From contig NZ_VCNH01000008.1 of the NCBI RefSeq assembly GCF_024355225.1, positions 2,108,001-2,172,000 of the forward strand: 64,000 bases of DNA, read 5' to 3'. The position numbers were made by a program, and so were the translations under genes. How positions within the stretch are numbered: the stretch's first letter is position 1; each line of letters starts with the position of its first letter. Shown here piece by piece: positions 1 to 9,334 of this stretch. The stretch is from Roseovarius sp. M141. Its GTDB lineage: Bacteria; Pseudomonadota; Alphaproteobacteria; Rhodobacterales; Rhodobacteraceae. The notes beneath the pieces were generated by a model. The model made no database searches, was not told where the DNA came from, and worked only from the letters and a program-made list of their open reading frames with translations.

Positions 1-10
1 CCGGTTGGGG

Positions 11-346
11 TCATGCGTCGGCGGTCTTTTCGCCAGCGTCCATGCGATCAGAATTCCAGCCATCATTGGCGATCAGCGCCTTCAGGCGGTCGCGGTCGTA
101 TTCGCCGTCAAGGCGGGCAGCCTCGGCGGCGACCACGTCTTCGGCCTCGCCGTCCAGAGGGTAGGGCGCCGCCTTGCGCCATTCGGACAGATAGGCGTCG
201 GTTCCAGCGGCGCCGGTCTTCATCGCGGCGCGGTCAATGGCCTGCTCGAATTTCTCGGGCAGCTGTTTCTTTACGCCGCGCCGCCCTTTGCCCACGATGA
301 CCTGAGCCGGAATGTCGCGCCAGTAAACGATTGTTACGTCGACCAT
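11..346 (-). CDS. Virulence-factor family protein (PF13769-like)
   Basis: This is a 111-residue soluble protein without signal peptide or membrane segment. Its opening (MVDVTIVYWRDIPAQVIV) followed by a basic GRRGVKKQLPEKF stretch resembles the small alphaproteobacterial family called conserved virulence factor (PF13769), whose biochemical function is unknown to me. The ATG at 346 is chosen because GGGGGAA lies just upstream; a longer frame upstream has no ribosome site. The stop codon lies only 10 bases from the window edge, so any downstream operon partner is outside the view. The name is historical and is not evidence of virulence. It is divergent from the Ppx gene at 587, with about 240 bases between. 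Confidence 0.65.
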   Translation of the reverse strand: MVDVTIVYWRDIPAQVIVGKGRRGVKKQLPEKFEQAIDRAAMKTGAAGTDAYLSEWRKAAPYPLDGEAEDVVAAEAARLDGEYDRDRLKALIANDGWNSDRMDAGEKTADA

Positions 347-586
347 GATGATTCCCCCTGATTTCGCCCTGTCTAAAGTACACGCCACCACGCGCAGCGC
401 CCGTTTTCGACCCAACGCGCGTGCAGAGCGACGCAGGTTTGTCTAACGCAGCAGGGCAAGCCCGGCCAGCGTACGCATACCCCATAATTCTCATCATAGC
501 TATGAGGCACAGGCGTCCCTGTGCAGCCTTGCGCGAACTCTGCGAAACCCATACGTTGGGGACAACTCGAAATGGAGGGCGTTCCA

Positions 587-1705
587 ATGACGCCCAAGCG
601 TCCCGAAGGTGCGGGCGCAATCTCGAAACCGGTTGAGAGCCCCGCGCCGAAACCGCCCCGTCGCCCGCCGCTTTATGCGGCGCTCGATCTGGGTACGAAC
701 AGTTGCCGGATGCTGATTGCCGAACCGCGTGGCAGTCAGTTTCGGGTCATAGACAGCTTCAGTAAATCGGTGCAGCTTGGCGCCGGTTTAGAAAAGAGCG
801 GCCTGTTGTCACGCGCCTCAATCGGGCGCACGATTCAGGCGTTGCGCGTATGCCAGCAGAAGCTGAGCCGCCATCAGGTCGCCGGTATGCGCCTTGTTGC
901 GACCGAGGCGTGCCGGCGCGCGACCAACGGCGCCGCCTTCATGGCGCGGGTCCGCAACGAGACGGGCCTGACGCTGGATGTGATCACACCGCTGGAAGAG
1001 GCGCAGCTGGCCGTGGTTAGCTGTGCGCCGTTGGTCAGCCCTGAAACGGATCAGTTGCTGGTGGTCGATATCGGTGGCGGGTCGACCGAACTGGTGTGGA
1101 TCGACCTCACCGATGTCGAACGATCCCAGCGCCGCCGCGCCATCATGCGGCTGCATGGTGGCTTCAATCAGGGTGATGGCGGCACGGGACCCTGCGCGCG
1201 CGTCGTCGACTGGATCAGCGTGCCCTTGGGCGTGGCCACCTTGCGCGACCAGTTTCGTGACGTCGAGGATGACGCGGCCCGGTTTGCGCTGATGAGCTGG
1301 TTTTTTGAGGAAAACCTGATGGAATTCGCCCCTTACAAGCGCGAACAGTCGCGCAAGGGGTTCCAGATCGTAGGCACCAGCGGCACCGTCACGACCGTCG
1401 CGGCCAGCCATCTGGGGCTTAAACGCTATGACCGCAACCGCGTCGACGGGCTGCGCATGACCTCGGACCAGATCGACACGGTGATCCGCAGCTATCTGGC
1501 GCTGGGGCCGGACGGGCGGCGGCTGGATCCGCGGATCGGGCTGGACCGGCATGCGCTGATCATGTCGGGGGTGGCGATCCTTCAGGCGCTTTTGCGCTGC
1601 TGGCCGACCGACCGATTGTCGGTTGCGGATCGCGGTCTTCGCGAGGGCATGCTATACGCCCAAATGGCCGCCGACGGCGTGCTGGCGAGCGAGGAGAGCG
1701 CATGA
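587..1705 (+). CDS. Ppx/GppA family phosphatase (exopolyphosphatase-like)
   Basis: A 372-residue ASKHA-fold phosphatase expected to hydrolyse polyphosphate and/or pppGpp in the cytoplasm. Visible signatures are the N-terminal phosphate-1 loop [11 protein letters not shown] near residue 28 and the second nucleotide loop [13 protein letters not shown] near residue 156, with a further GTSGTVTT motif later. Length fits the short, single-module alphaproteobacterial form without the C-terminal HD module. The ATG at 587 has GGAGGG a few bases upstream and is preferred over a longer frame from 521. The stop overlaps the rlmE start as ATGA at 1702-1705, so the two genes are translationally coupled. 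Substrate preference (polyP versus pppGpp) cannot be read from sequence. Confidence 0.88.
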   Translation: MTPKRPEGAGAISKPVESPAPKPPRRPPLYAALDLGTNSCRMLIAEPRGSQFRVIDSFSKSVQLGAGLEKSGLLSRASIGRTIQALRVCQQKLSRHQVAGMRLVATEACRRATNGAAFMARVRNETGLTLDVITPLEEAQLAVVSCAPLVSPETDQLLVVDIGGGSTELVWIDLTDVERSQRRRAIMRLHGGFNQGDGGTGPCARVVDWISVPLGVATLRDQFRDVEDDAARFALMSWFFEENLMEFAPYKREQSRKGFQIVGTSGTVTTVAASHLGLKRYDRNRVDGLRMTSDQIDTVIRSYLALGPDGRRLDPRIGLDRHALIMSGVAILQALLRCWPTDRLSVADRGLREGMLYAQMAADGVLASEESA

Positions 1706-2418
1706 ACAAGGGACCGGACGGCAAGAATACATCGGGGCGCGGCCAACGCGACCTGACGGTCAAGGTGAAATCGGCCCGCGGGCGGACGGCGTCCTCGACG
1801 CGCTGGCTGCAACGGCAGCTGAATGACCCCTATGTCAAGCGCGCCCAGAACGAGGGATATCGTGGCCGTGCGGCATTCAAGATCATGGAAGTGGACGATA
1901 AATTCCGCTTTCTGGTGCCGGGTGCGCGCGTTCTGGATTTGGGTTGCGCCCCCGGCGGCTGGATCCAGGTGGCGGTGCCGCGCATCAACGCGCTGGGGGA
2001 AAAGAGCGGCAAGGCTGTGGGCACTATTCTGGGCGTCGACCTGCAGGAGGTGGAGCCGATTGCAGGCGCCACCATCCATCAGCTCGATTTCATGGACGAG
2101 GGTGCGGACGAACAGGTCAAGCAATGGCTGGGCGGACCCGCCGATGTGGTGATGTCCGACATGGCTGCGTCCAGTTCGGGGCACAAGCAGACCGACCACC
2201 TGCGCATCATCTCGCTCTGCGAGGCGGCGGCCTATCTGGCGTTTGACGTGCTCGAAGAGGGTGGAACGTTCGTGTCCAAGGTATTGGCCGGCGGCGCCGA
2301 GGGCGAGCTGCAAAAGCTGTTGAAACAGCGTTTTGCCAAGGTCGCCAACGTCAAGCCGCCCAGCAGCCGTGCAGACAGTTCCGAGAAGTTCGTGGTGGCG
2401 ACGGGGTTCCGCGGCTAG
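1702..2418 (+). CDS. rlmE: 23S rRNA (uridine-2'-O-)-methyltransferase RlmE
   Basis: A 238-residue FtsJ/RrmJ-type methyltransferase that 2'-O-methylates a uridine in the A-loop of 23S rRNA (U2552 in E. coli). The SAM-binding motif [13 protein letters not shown] is clear near residue 75. The catalytic K-D-K-E set is represented by the lysine in [10 protein letters not shown], the aspartate in VVMSDMAAS, the lysine in FVSKVLAGG and the glutamate in [11 protein letters not shown] basic N-terminal tail of about 40 residues, longer than in E. coli, carries [18 protein letters not shown] and may help bind rRNA. It is coupled by a 4-base overlap to the upstream Ppx-type phosphatase. Confidence 0.93.
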   Translation: MNKGPDGKNTSGRGQRDLTVKVKSARGRTASSTRWLQRQLNDPYVKRAQNEGYRGRAAFKIMEVDDKFRFLVPGARVLDLGCAPGGWIQVAVPRINALGEKSGKAVGTILGVDLQEVEPIAGATIHQLDFMDEGADEQVKQWLGGPADVVMSDMAASSSGHKQTDHLRIISLCEAAAYLAFDVLEEGGTFVSKVLAGGAEGELQKLLKQRFAKVANVKPPSSRADSSEKFVVATGFRG

Positions 2419-2611
2419 GCGTCATTGCGACCTATGCCAATACGCGGCAGCGCGCCGGTTAGCTGAACCGCCAGATGACGCATGTGCAGCGCCAGACTGA
2501 TTTTGATCGGCCTACATGCGGTCTTCACGGTTATGTGAGTGATCCTTTTGCGGCTAGTCCGCGTATCCCCTCTATCGCCGATGATGGCGACCACCCGAGA
2601 GGAGTTTTTTC

Positions 2612-3088
2612 ATGATCCGCAGAACTTTCCTGGCCCTTGCCGCATCGACGGCGCTCGCGTTTCCCGCCATGGCGGCAGACAAGGACATCGTGGATACCGC
2701 GGTCGATGCCGGCTCGTTCGGCACGCTGGTTGCCGCGGTGCAGGCCGCCGACCTGGTTGATACGCTGAAAGGCGAAGGCCCGTTCACCGTATTTGCGCCG
2801 ACTGACGAAGCATTTGCCGCACTGCCCGAAGGCACTGTCGAAGACCTGCTGAAGCCTGAAAACAAGGACAAGCTGACGGCAATCCTGACCTATCACGTTG
2901 TGTCCGGCAAGGTCATGTCGACTGACCTGAGCGATGGCATGACAGCCGCGACAGTGCAGGGCGACGATGTCACTATCAAGATCGATGGCGGCGTCATGGT
3001 CAATGATGCCAACGTAACATCGGCCGACATCGAAGCATCGAACGGCGTGATCCACGTCATTGATAGCGTGCTGATGCCTGCGATGTAA
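2612..3088 (+). CDS. Secreted fasciclin (FAS1) domain protein
   Basis: A 158-residue exported protein with one FAS1 domain. Residues 1-21 form a Sec signal peptide ([21 protein letters not shown]) with an AMA-A cleavage site. The remainder has the two fasciclin hallmark blocks: [15 protein letters not shown] near residue 60 and [10 protein letters not shown] near 95, ending in [16 protein letters not shown]1 proteins generally act in surface adhesion or protein-protein contact; the ligand here is unknown. GAGAGGAG lies about 8 bases before the ATG. The gene appears monocistronic and ends at a strong hairpin at 3144-3177. Confidence 0.9.
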   Translation: MIRRTFLALAASTALAFPAMAADKDIVDTAVDAGSFGTLVAAVQAADLVDTLKGEGPFTVFAPTDEAFAALPEGTVEDLLKPENKDKLTAILTYHVVSGKVMSTDLSDGMTAATVQGDDVTIKIDGGVMVNDANVTSADIEASNGVIHVIDSVLMPAM

Positions 3089-3143
3089 AACACGGGACTG
3101 CGGGCGTGCCCCAACGGCGCGCCCCATCCGATATGCTGATATG

Positions 3144-3177
3144 AAAACGCTGCCGAATATCCCTTGGGCAGCGTTTT
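3144..3177. terminator. Bidirectional terminator between convergent genes
   Basis: AAAACGCTGCC (3144-3154) and GGCAGCGTTTT (3167-3177) form a perfect 11-bp stem with a 12-base loop. Because the arms begin with A4 and end with T4, it can serve both the fasciclin gene (plus) and the convergent gene ending at 3199 (minus). Confidence 0.8.
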
Positions 3178-3198
3178 GCGTGACAGATTGCGGCAGCT

Positions 3199-4746
3199 TC
3201 AGGCCGATTGGCGGAAATCGGTCACATCTGTCACCGCAAAGCGTCCGCCGCTGAGCTTTTTCAATTTGCCCTGCCGCAGAAGGTGTCCGAAGGCGCGCAG
3301 ACCCTCTTCGCGAGAAAACCCTTCCTGATGAGCCTCGCGCAATTTTTGCACCAGCATCGGGCGCGAGAACTGCGGTGTACCCTCGATATCGGCCATGTAG
3401 GCGGCGGCAGCCTCCAGCAGGTCGGTCAGGTTGTGTGCACCCATCCGTTTGGCATAGCTGACAAAGCCGAAAGCATGGTCTGTATGGTCGGTTGCGTGGG
3501 GCGTTGCAGGGCTGGGGCGCGCGGGGGTATCAATGCGCTGCTCGTCGACCAGTCTCAGAGGGGCCGACTGGCCGGATGGAACGGCGCCGGTGCGGGGCGT
3601 GGTCGGGGTGACAGGCTGCGGACGGCGCGGGCGTACCGCGCTTTGCAGATCCTTGCGGTAAGGCTGATCGTCAACGCCGGGCGACATGGCGCCGCCTGCG
3701 CGGTGCTCGGCGTTGGTGGCGGCGACGGCGGCGCGCAGATGCTGGATATCGCTGCGGCGCTTGTCCATTTCAGGCCCGTCCAGTTGGGTGTTGGCCTCGT
3801 CAAAGATCCGGCTGGCCTGAGCGTCGGGCGCGGGCTGTTCACGGTGCCGCCCGCGCCGTGCATCCTCACCGAGGAATATCCCCGCGTCGGTGGCAATTGT
3901 GTCCTTGGCCAGCATTTTTTCGATTGCGCAGGCTTCTTCTGTCTCTGGGGGCGGGGTTTGCGCCATGGACGCGCGGAAATCGTCCAACTCGGCCTCGACC
4001 TCGGCCAGCTCGCGCTGAAGATCGGCTTCGGCCTCGGGGCTGAGCGCGCCATTGCTTTTGTCCACGGAAACAACTTCTTCAAGGTCCAAGCTGGCGAACG
4101 CGGCCTCCAGATAGGTGCGCTTCATCTTGATGACACGCGCAGCTAGGGGGCGCGGCTCTGTCGCGCCGGGGCCGTCCTTGGTCAGTTGAGTCTGCGACTC
4201 ATCCGCCTGATCGGCGTTCTTGGTATTTGTTTCTGTCTTTTCCGGCATCATCAGGGGGCTTTGCGGCGTATCAACCAGAAGATCCTGCACCAGTTCATCC
4301 TCGTCATAATTGCTGCCGGGGAAATCGGATCCGGCAGGGTCGAACACGGCGTGGATGCGGCGCAACTTATCCGCGATGCTATCGCTGCCGGTCCCAGTCG
4401 CGGGCGCGGTGCCCAAGGTTGGCGCAGGCTGGTCGCTGGACGTTTGGCATCGGGTATCCTGGCCTCGCGGCGCCATGGCCGGTAGGGCGGCAAGACTGGT
4501 ACGCAGGTGGATCTTGCCATCGGTCTCCTGGCCCTCGACGTGGCGGGAAATCTCACGCTCGGCTATGCGGGCCAGCTTTTTGGCATCGGGGTTTGCAGGT
4601 TCGACGTCAATGCCGCGCTCACTGGCCGAAAGATCGCGGAAATACTCGGCAATCGCCTTCAGCACGTTGAGCGAGTCGTCAAAACCTTCCAGTGTGCACG
4701 AGAATTTACCGTAGGAAACTGTCAGGAACTTGCTTGTGCCAGCCAT
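3199..4746 (-). CDS. Conserved hypothetical acidic protein, modular
   Basis: A 515-residue cytoplasmic-looking protein with no signal peptide or membrane segment; I do not know its function. The first 75 residues (FLTVSYGKFSCTLEGFDDS, then ERGIDVEPANPDAKKLARIAEREI) form a compact block I have seen in Rhodobacterales hypotheticals. The middle, about residues 90-410, is low-complexity, acidic and Pro/Ala/Gln-rich with predicted disorder. The last 95 residues (AFGFVSYAKRMGAHNLTDLLEAAAAYM onwards, read in pieces) look helical and end in LKKLSGGRFAVTD, reminiscent of a winged-helix tip. The start at 4746 has AAGGAAAAGG upstream. Two conserved ends joined by a disordered linker suggest an adaptor, but that is inference. 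Confidence 0.75.
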   Translation of the reverse strand: MAGTSKFLTVSYGKFSCTLEGFDDSLNVLKAIAEYFRDLSASERGIDVEPANPDAKKLARIAEREISRHVEGQETDGKIHLRTSLAALPAMAPRGQDTRCQTSSDQPAPTLGTAPATGTGSDSIADKLRRIHAVFDPAGSDFPGSNYDEDELVQDLLVDTPQSPLMMPEKTETNTKNADQADESQTQLTKDGPGATEPRPLAARVIKMKRTYLEAAFASLDLEEVVSVDKSNGALSPEAEADLQRELAEVEAELDDFRASMAQTPPPETEEACAIEKMLAKDTIATDAGIFLGEDARRGRHREQPAPDAQASRIFDEANTQLDGPEMDKRRSDIQHLRAAVAATNAEHRAGGAMSPGVDDQPYRKDLQSAVRPRRPQPVTPTTPRTGAVPSGQSAPLRLVDEQRIDTPARPSPATPHATDHTDHAFGFVSYAKRMGAHNLTDLLEAAAAYMADIEGTPQFSRPMLVQKLREAHQEGFSREEGLRAFGHLLRQGKLKKLSGGRFAVTDVTDFRQSA

Positions 4747-4895
4747 GGTGAGTGCGCCTTTTCCTTGCCTGCGAAGCCAATCTTTACCATGTCAGTCACG
4801 ACGAAAGGCGTCCGATTCTGCGGTAATCATCGTATCATTTCGTGGCGAGATTGTGATTTGTTTTATTTTTCAGGGCAAATTCAGGGGATTTTAGA

Positions 4896-5564
4896 TTGAT
4901 TGTTCAAAGTTCTGCACCAGTTGCCCTGATTGGCGGCGCCCCGACGAATGAGGCGGCGTTGAAGTTTGTGCTGTCGCTTGCGGACAGGGTGGTTGCCGCC
5001 GATGGCGGGGCGGGCACCGCACTGGCGCAGGGGCTGGCGCTGGATTCGGTGATCGGGGATTTTGATTCGATCCCGCCGCTGGTCCGCGCGGCATATCCGG
5101 CCGATATTTTGCACCATATCGCCGAGCAGGACAGCACCGATTTTGAAAAATGCCTGATGCGGATTGACGCGCCCCTGATCCTGGGGGTGGGGTTCAGCGG
5201 CGCGCGGCTGGATCATCAGTTGGCGGTGTGCAACACGCTGGTGCGCTGGCCGACGCGGCGCTGCATGCTGATCGGGGAGGAGGATGTCGTGTTCCTTGCA
5301 CCACCCACACTGGCGCTGGACCTGGCGAAAGGCACGCGCGTGTCGCTGTTTCCTATGGGCGCGGTCGAGGGGCGCTCGGACGGGCTGAACTGGCCCATCG
5401 ATGGGCTGACGCTGACGCCGGATGGTCAGATCGGCACGTCGAATTTCGCCACCGGGCCCATCGGGCTGAGCGTGACAGCGCCCAAGCTGCTGGTAATCCT
5501 GCCAGCGGAATATACGGGTGCGGTTGCGCAGATGCTGTTGAAAAACGGCGCGCGCTGGGAGTAA
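4896..5564 (+). CDS. thiN: Thiamine pyrophosphokinase
   Basis: A 222-residue enzyme that transfers pyrophosphate from ATP to thiamine, giving thiamine diphosphate for PDH, ODH and transketolase. TPK signatures are ALIGGAP at the N-terminus, VVAADGGAGTAL near residue 32, the catalytic SVIGDFDSIPP near 50, and DSTDFEKCL near 80, followed by GFSGARLDHQL. The start is a TTG at 4896 with AGGGGA about 10 bases upstream; no ATG or GTG gives the conserved N-terminus. No TPP riboswitch elements were seen upstream. It is convergent with the DMT transporter gene, six bases separating the stops, and is unlinked to thiE at 35059. Confidence 0.88.
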   Translation: MIVQSSAPVALIGGAPTNEAALKFVLSLADRVVAADGGAGTALAQGLALDSVIGDFDSIPPLVRAAYPADILHHIAEQDSTDFEKCLMRIDAPLILGVGFSGARLDHQLAVCNTLVRWPTRRCMLIGEEDVVFLAPPTLALDLAKGTRVSLFPMGAVEGRSDGLNWPIDGLTLTPDGQIGTSNFATGPIGLSVTAPKLLVILPAEYTGAVAQMLLKNGARWE

Positions 5565-5570
5565 TGCCAG

Positions 5571-6482
5571 CTACGGTTGTGGCAGGGGGCGGCGCTCCAG
5601 ATGGCGCTCGCGCAGGAAGACAAACAGGCCCGAGGCGACGATCAGCGCGATCCCGGCAAAACTGACGGCGTCGGGCAGATCGCCAAAGATGTAATACCCC
5701 AGCGCCGTAGCGGTGACGATTTCAAGGTACTGCACCGGCGCCAGCACCGAGGTGGGCGCGAATTTCAGCGCAAAGCTGATACAGATGTGGCTGGCCGTCG
5801 CGCAAAGCCCCATTACCATCAGCAGCCAGAAAATACGTGTGTCGGGCCATGACGGATCCAGCGGCCCGATGCCCGAGCCATCAAAGGCCCACAGGATTGG
5901 CAGCGCGATGGGGAGTGCGGCAAGGCCGGTATAGGCCTGCAATGTGATGGGATGCATCCGCGTGGCCATGCGCCGCGTCAGGATCATATAGAACGCAAAA
6001 AGAAATGCTGTCACCAGCGGCAAAACGGCGACAAGGCCGAAATCCTGAAATGAGGGCCGTATGATCAGCAGTGCGCCGCAAAACCCGACGGTGCACGCGA
6101 TATAGCGGCGCGCGCCGATCGGCTCGCCCAGCAGAAGGCCGCCCAGAAGCGTCAGGATGAACGGTTCGACAAAGAATATGGCGATGGCGTCGGCGACCGG
6201 CATGAATTGCAGCGAATAAAAGAAACAGCCCGTCGCCACCAGCAGCAGCGCGGCGCGCACAAGGTGCAGCGCCAATTCGCGGCGCCGTGGCCGGTGCAGC
6301 CAGCCCATTGCGGCGGCCAGCGGCATGAGCATTGCCGCCTGCGTAAAGAACCGCACAGTGGCAACCTGCGCCACTGCCATGCCGTCACCGATCAGCTTGG
6401 CAAAGCTGTCCATGACCGGCGCTATCAACGCAAAGCCGACCATGAACAAGATGCCGAGCGACACGCGCGCGGTGGGTTCCAT
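5571..6482 (-). CDS. DMT superfamily (EamA) transporter
   Basis: A 303-residue inner-membrane protein with about ten hydrophobic helices in two EamA repeats, the second starting near residue 155 (LVAVLPLVTAFLFAFYMI). The first repeat opens VGFALIAPVMDSFAKLIG, and LGEPIGARRYIACTVGF is the typical end of repeat one. Such proteins usually export amino acids, nucleobases or other small metabolites; the substrate is not deducible. It follows sdaA on the same strand by only 13 bases, so the two are probably co-transcribed and export of a serine-related metabolite is conceivable. Confidence 0.88.
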   Translation of the reverse strand: MEPTARVSLGILFMVGFALIAPVMDSFAKLIGDGMAVAQVATVRFFTQAAMLMPLAAAMGWLHRPRRRELALHLVRAALLLVATGCFFYSLQFMPVADAIAIFFVEPFILTLLGGLLLGEPIGARRYIACTVGFCGALLIIRPSFQDFGLVAVLPLVTAFLFAFYMILTRRMATRMHPITLQAYTGLAALPIALPILWAFDGSGIGPLDPSWPDTRIFWLLMVMGLCATASHICISFALKFAPTSVLAPVQYLEIVTATALGYYIFGDLPDAVSFAGIALIVASGLFVFLRERHLERRPLPQP

Positions 6483-6495
6483 CAGGCGGGAGTCA

Positions 6496-7869
6496 TCAGC
6501 AATTGGGCACGTTGACGGCCAGCCCGCCCAGCGACGTCTCTTTGTACTTGTCCATCATGTCGGCGCCGGTCTGGCGCATCGTTTCGATGCAGGCGTCCAG
6601 CGGTACAAGATGCGTGCCATCGCCGCGCATCGCCAGCGACGCCGCCGATATGGCCTTGATCGCGCCCAAGCCGTTGCGCTCGATGCACGGCACCTGCACG
6701 AGGCCCTTGACAGGATCGCAGGTCATGCCGAGGTGATGCTCCAGCGCGATTTCGGCGGCGTTCTCGATCTGCATGGGGGTTCCGCCCATGACGGCGCACA
6801 GGCCCGCCGCGCCCATCGCAGCGGCGCTGCCGACCTCGGCTTGGCACCCGGCCTCGGCGCCCGAAATCGAGGCGTTGAACTTGACCAGCCCGCCGATGGC
6901 GGCGGCGGTCAGCAGGAAATCCTCGACCTTGTCTTCGGACGCGCCGGGATAATGATCGAGGTAGTAGCGGATCACCGCCGGGACGACACCGGCCGCGCCG
7001 TTGGTGGGCGCGGTGACGACCTGCCCGCCGGCGGCGTTTTCTTCGTTCACCGCCATGGCGTAGACGCTCATCCAGTCGTTGATCTTGTGCGGGGCGTTCT
7101 GGTTCGTGCCGCGCTCGGCTATCAGCGCATCGCGGATGCCCTTGGCGCGGCGTTTGACATTCAGCCCGCCCGGCAGGATGCCGTCGGTATTCATGCCGCG
7201 CTCGATGCAATCGTTCATCACCTGCCAGATGCGTTGGACGCCGGCGCTCATGTCTGTCTCGCCCTTGCGGGAAATCTCGTTGGCCTTTTTCATCTGGGCG
7301 ATGGATTTGCCCGATGTCTCGCACATCGCAAGCATCTCGGTGGCGGATTTGAACGGGTAGGGCACAGGCTCGCCCTCGTCAGTGTTGCGGCCTGCGGCAA
7401 GCTCGGCTTCGGTCATCACGAAACCGCCGCCGATGGAAAAATAGGTTTCTTGCAGGATGGTATCGCCCTGTTTATCGGTGGCCATAAGCACCATGCCGTT
7501 GGCGTGGCCGGGCAGGTTGGGGCCAAAATCGAACAGCAGATCCTCCTTGGGGTTGAAGCGCAGCGTGCCCAGCCCCTCGGGGGTTATCGTGTGCGTCTCG
7601 CGGATCTGCTCCATCACTGCCTCGGCGCGGTCGTGATCGTAGGTTTCGGGCAGAAACCCGGCGAGGCCGAGGATCGTGGCGCGGTCGGTCGCGTGGCCGA
7701 TCCCGGTGAAGGCGAGGCTGCCATGCAGCACGCCCTTGACGCCGACACATTCGAAAGGCGCGGCGCGCATCTTGTCAAGAAACCGCGCGGCGGCGACCAT
7801 CGGCCCCATCGTGTGCGAAGAGGACGGGCCGATACCGACCTTGAACATATCGAAAACGGACAGGAACAT
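6496..7869 (-). CDS. sdaA: Iron-sulfur-dependent L-serine ammonia-lyase, single-chain
   Basis: A 457-residue enzyme converting L-serine to pyruvate and ammonia with a [4Fe-4S] cluster. The N-terminal beta domain starts [20 protein letters not shown], the family hallmark, and the alpha domain follows from about residue 190. The three cluster cysteines are present in [18 protein letters not shown] and VPCIERN, with spacing C-X41-C-X10-C, matching the E. coli SdaA pattern. The start at 7869 has GAGGAGG upstream. Length equals the single-chain bacterial class. A DMT transporter gene follows 13 bases downstream. Confidence 0.95.
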   Translation of the reverse strand: MFLSVFDMFKVGIGPSSSHTMGPMVAAARFLDKMRAAPFECVGVKGVLHGSLAFTGIGHATDRATILGLAGFLPETYDHDRAEAVMEQIRETHTITPEGLGTLRFNPKEDLLFDFGPNLPGHANGMVLMATDKQGDTILQETYFSIGGGFVMTEAELAAGRNTDEGEPVPYPFKSATEMLAMCETSGKSIAQMKKANEISRKGETDMSAGVQRIWQVMNDCIERGMNTDGILPGGLNVKRRAKGIRDALIAERGTNQNAPHKINDWMSVYAMAVNEENAAGGQVVTAPTNGAAGVVPAVIRYYLDHYPGASEDKVEDFLLTAAAIGGLVKFNASISGAEAGCQAEVGSAAAMGAAGLCAVMGGTPMQIENAAEIALEHHLGMTCDPVKGLVQVPCIERNGLGAIKAISAASLAMRGDGTHLVPLDACIETMRQTGADMMDKYKETSLGGLAVNVPNC

Positions 7870-7980
7870 GGATGGGCCTCCTCGGGGCTGGCGTGGTTCG
7901 ACTGTTGTGGCATGAAGCGCGCACGGGGCCTATACCGAATGCGACATACGGAGGCGAACTTGTGCCGCAGGTGTTCCGGT

Positions 7981-8043
7981 GGGGGGCTTTGCCCCTCTTT
8001 GCCTGCGGCAAATTCACCCCAGGATATTTAAGGCAAAAAGAAA
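7981..8043. repeat. Roseobacter-type intergenic stem-loop unit
   Basis: Two small hairpins lie in tandem: GGGGC-TTT-GCCCC (7983-7995) and TTTGCC-TGC-GGCAAA (7998-8012). They are followed by TTCACCCCAGGATATTTAAG and an A-rich tail (8013-8044). I recall near-identical units between many genes in Rhodobacterales genomes, but only this copy occurs in the window, so repetition cannot be shown here. It sits 16 bases beyond the stop of the codA-like gene. Read on the minus strand, the A-rich end precedes the hairpins. Confidence 0.55.
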
Positions 8044-8059
8044 AGGTGGGCGGGGCGAT

Positions 8060-9334
8060 CTATGGGGTCGGGTGGCGGCGGCGGGCTGTTTTTGGGCGGC
8101 CCGGCAGCGTGAGCGCGGCATCCATGCGCGGCGTGTGCGATATGATGCGGCCCTTGGAGATGACGCACAGGCGCGCGGGGCGCAGGCGCAACGCCTCGAT
8201 CGGGGTTGCGGCATCGAGGATGACGAGCGAGCCCTGAGCGCCGACATGCAGGCCGTAATCCTCAAGCCCCATGATCGCGGCGTTTTGCTGCGTGACCATG
8301 TCAAAGCAGCGCGCCATTTCATCGGGCGCGGACATTTGCGCGACGTGCATTCCCATGAACGCCACGTCCAGCATGTCGGCGGTGCCCAAGCTGTACCAAG
8401 GGTCGAGCACGCAATCCTGCCCCCAGCCGACGGTGATGCCGTGGGCCTGCATTTCCTTGACCCGTGTCATGCCGCGGCGTTTGGGGAAGGTATCCTGCCG
8501 CCCCTGGATCATGATGTTGATGAGCGGGTTCGCCACGGCGGAGACTCCGGCCTCGGCGATGAGAGGCAGGAGTTTCGAGACGTAGTAATTGTCCATCGAA
8601 TGCATTGACGTCAGGTGGCTGGCATTGACCCGACCCTGAAGGCCGAGGCGCTGTGCCTCATAGGCCAGCGTTTCGATATGGCGGCTCATCGGGTCGTCCG
8701 ATTCGTCGCAATGCATGTCGACTTGCAGGCCGCGCGTGGCCGCCATCTCGCACAGATCGCGCACCGAAGCGGCGCCGTCCGCCATCGTGCGTTCGAAATG
8801 CGGGATGCCGCCGACCACGTCGAGGCCCATGTCCAGTGCGCGGATCGTGTTTTCGCGCGCGGTCGGGTCGCGGTAGAGTCCGTCCTGCGGGAAGGCGACC
8901 AGTTGCAGGTCGATGTAATCCTTGACTTCGTCGCGTACCTGCAACATCGCCTCCACGCCCTTGAGCGTATCATCGCAGGTGTCCACGTGGCTGCGGATCG
9001 CCAGCAAGCCCATGGACGCGGCCCAGTCGCAATAGGTAAGGGCGCGCGCGATCATGTCATCGATGCTCATCACCTGTTTCAACTCGCCCCAGAGGCCGAT
9101 TCCCTCAAGTAGCGTGCCGGATTCATTGATGCGCGGGGTGCCATAGGATTGGGTCGCGTCCAAATGGAAATGCGGATCGACAAAGGGCGGCGAGACCAGA
9201 TCGCCGGTAGCCTCGATCACGTCGCGGGCTTCTGTGCCCAGCGGCTCCATCGCCGTGATGCGGCCATTTGTGATGCCGATGTCGGAGATGCGGCCATCGG
9301 GCAGCGTGCCACCTTTGACGATGATATCGAACAT
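8060..9334 (-). CDS. codA: Cytosine deaminase-like amidohydrolase
   Basis: A 424-residue metal-dependent amidohydrolase resembling E. coli CodA, which deaminates cytosine to uracil. The metal site is recognisable: HFH in VDPHFHLDATQSYG near residue 65, the histidine in QVDMHCDESDD near 215 including the CodA-type glutamate, the SHLTSMHSMD block near 245, and the aspartate in GWGQDCVLDPWYSLGTADML near 315. The ATG at 9334 overlaps the TAA of the upstream permease gene by one base, so it is coupled to the nucleoside-type ABC operon. Close relatives act on other pterins, triazines or isocytosine-like rings, so exact substrate is inferred from context. Confidence 0.82.
   Translation of the reverse strand: MFDIIVKGGTLPDGRISDIGITNGRITAMEPLGTEARDVIEATGDLVSPPFVDPHFHLDATQSYGTPRINESGTLLEGIGLWGELKQVMSIDDMIARALTYCDWAASMGLLAIRSHVDTCDDTLKGVEAMLQVRDEVKDYIDLQLVAFPQDGLYRDPTARENTIRALDMGLDVVGGIPHFERTMADGAASVRDLCEMAATRGLQVDMHCDESDDPMSRHIETLAYEAQRLGLQGRVNASHLTSMHSMDNYYVSKLLPLIAEAGVSAVANPLINIMIQGRQDTFPKRRGMTRVKEMQAHGITVGWGQDCVLDPWYSLGTADMLDVAFMGMHVAQMSAPDEMARCFDMVTQQNAAIMGLEDYGLHVGAQGSLVILDAATPIEALRLRPARLCVISKGRIISHTPRMDAALTLPGRPKTARRRHPTP

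Noticed and set aside
4747..4895. Possible TPP riboswitch upstream of thiN
   Set aside because: The conserved CTGAGA and GAACCTGAT-type elements of the THI element are not present; the region is simply AT-rich.
6325..8031. A 568-codon plus-strand frame antisense to the DMT transporter and sdaA genes
   Set aside because: Both genes on the minus strand have complete family motifs and good ribosome sites, and the antisense product matches no domain.
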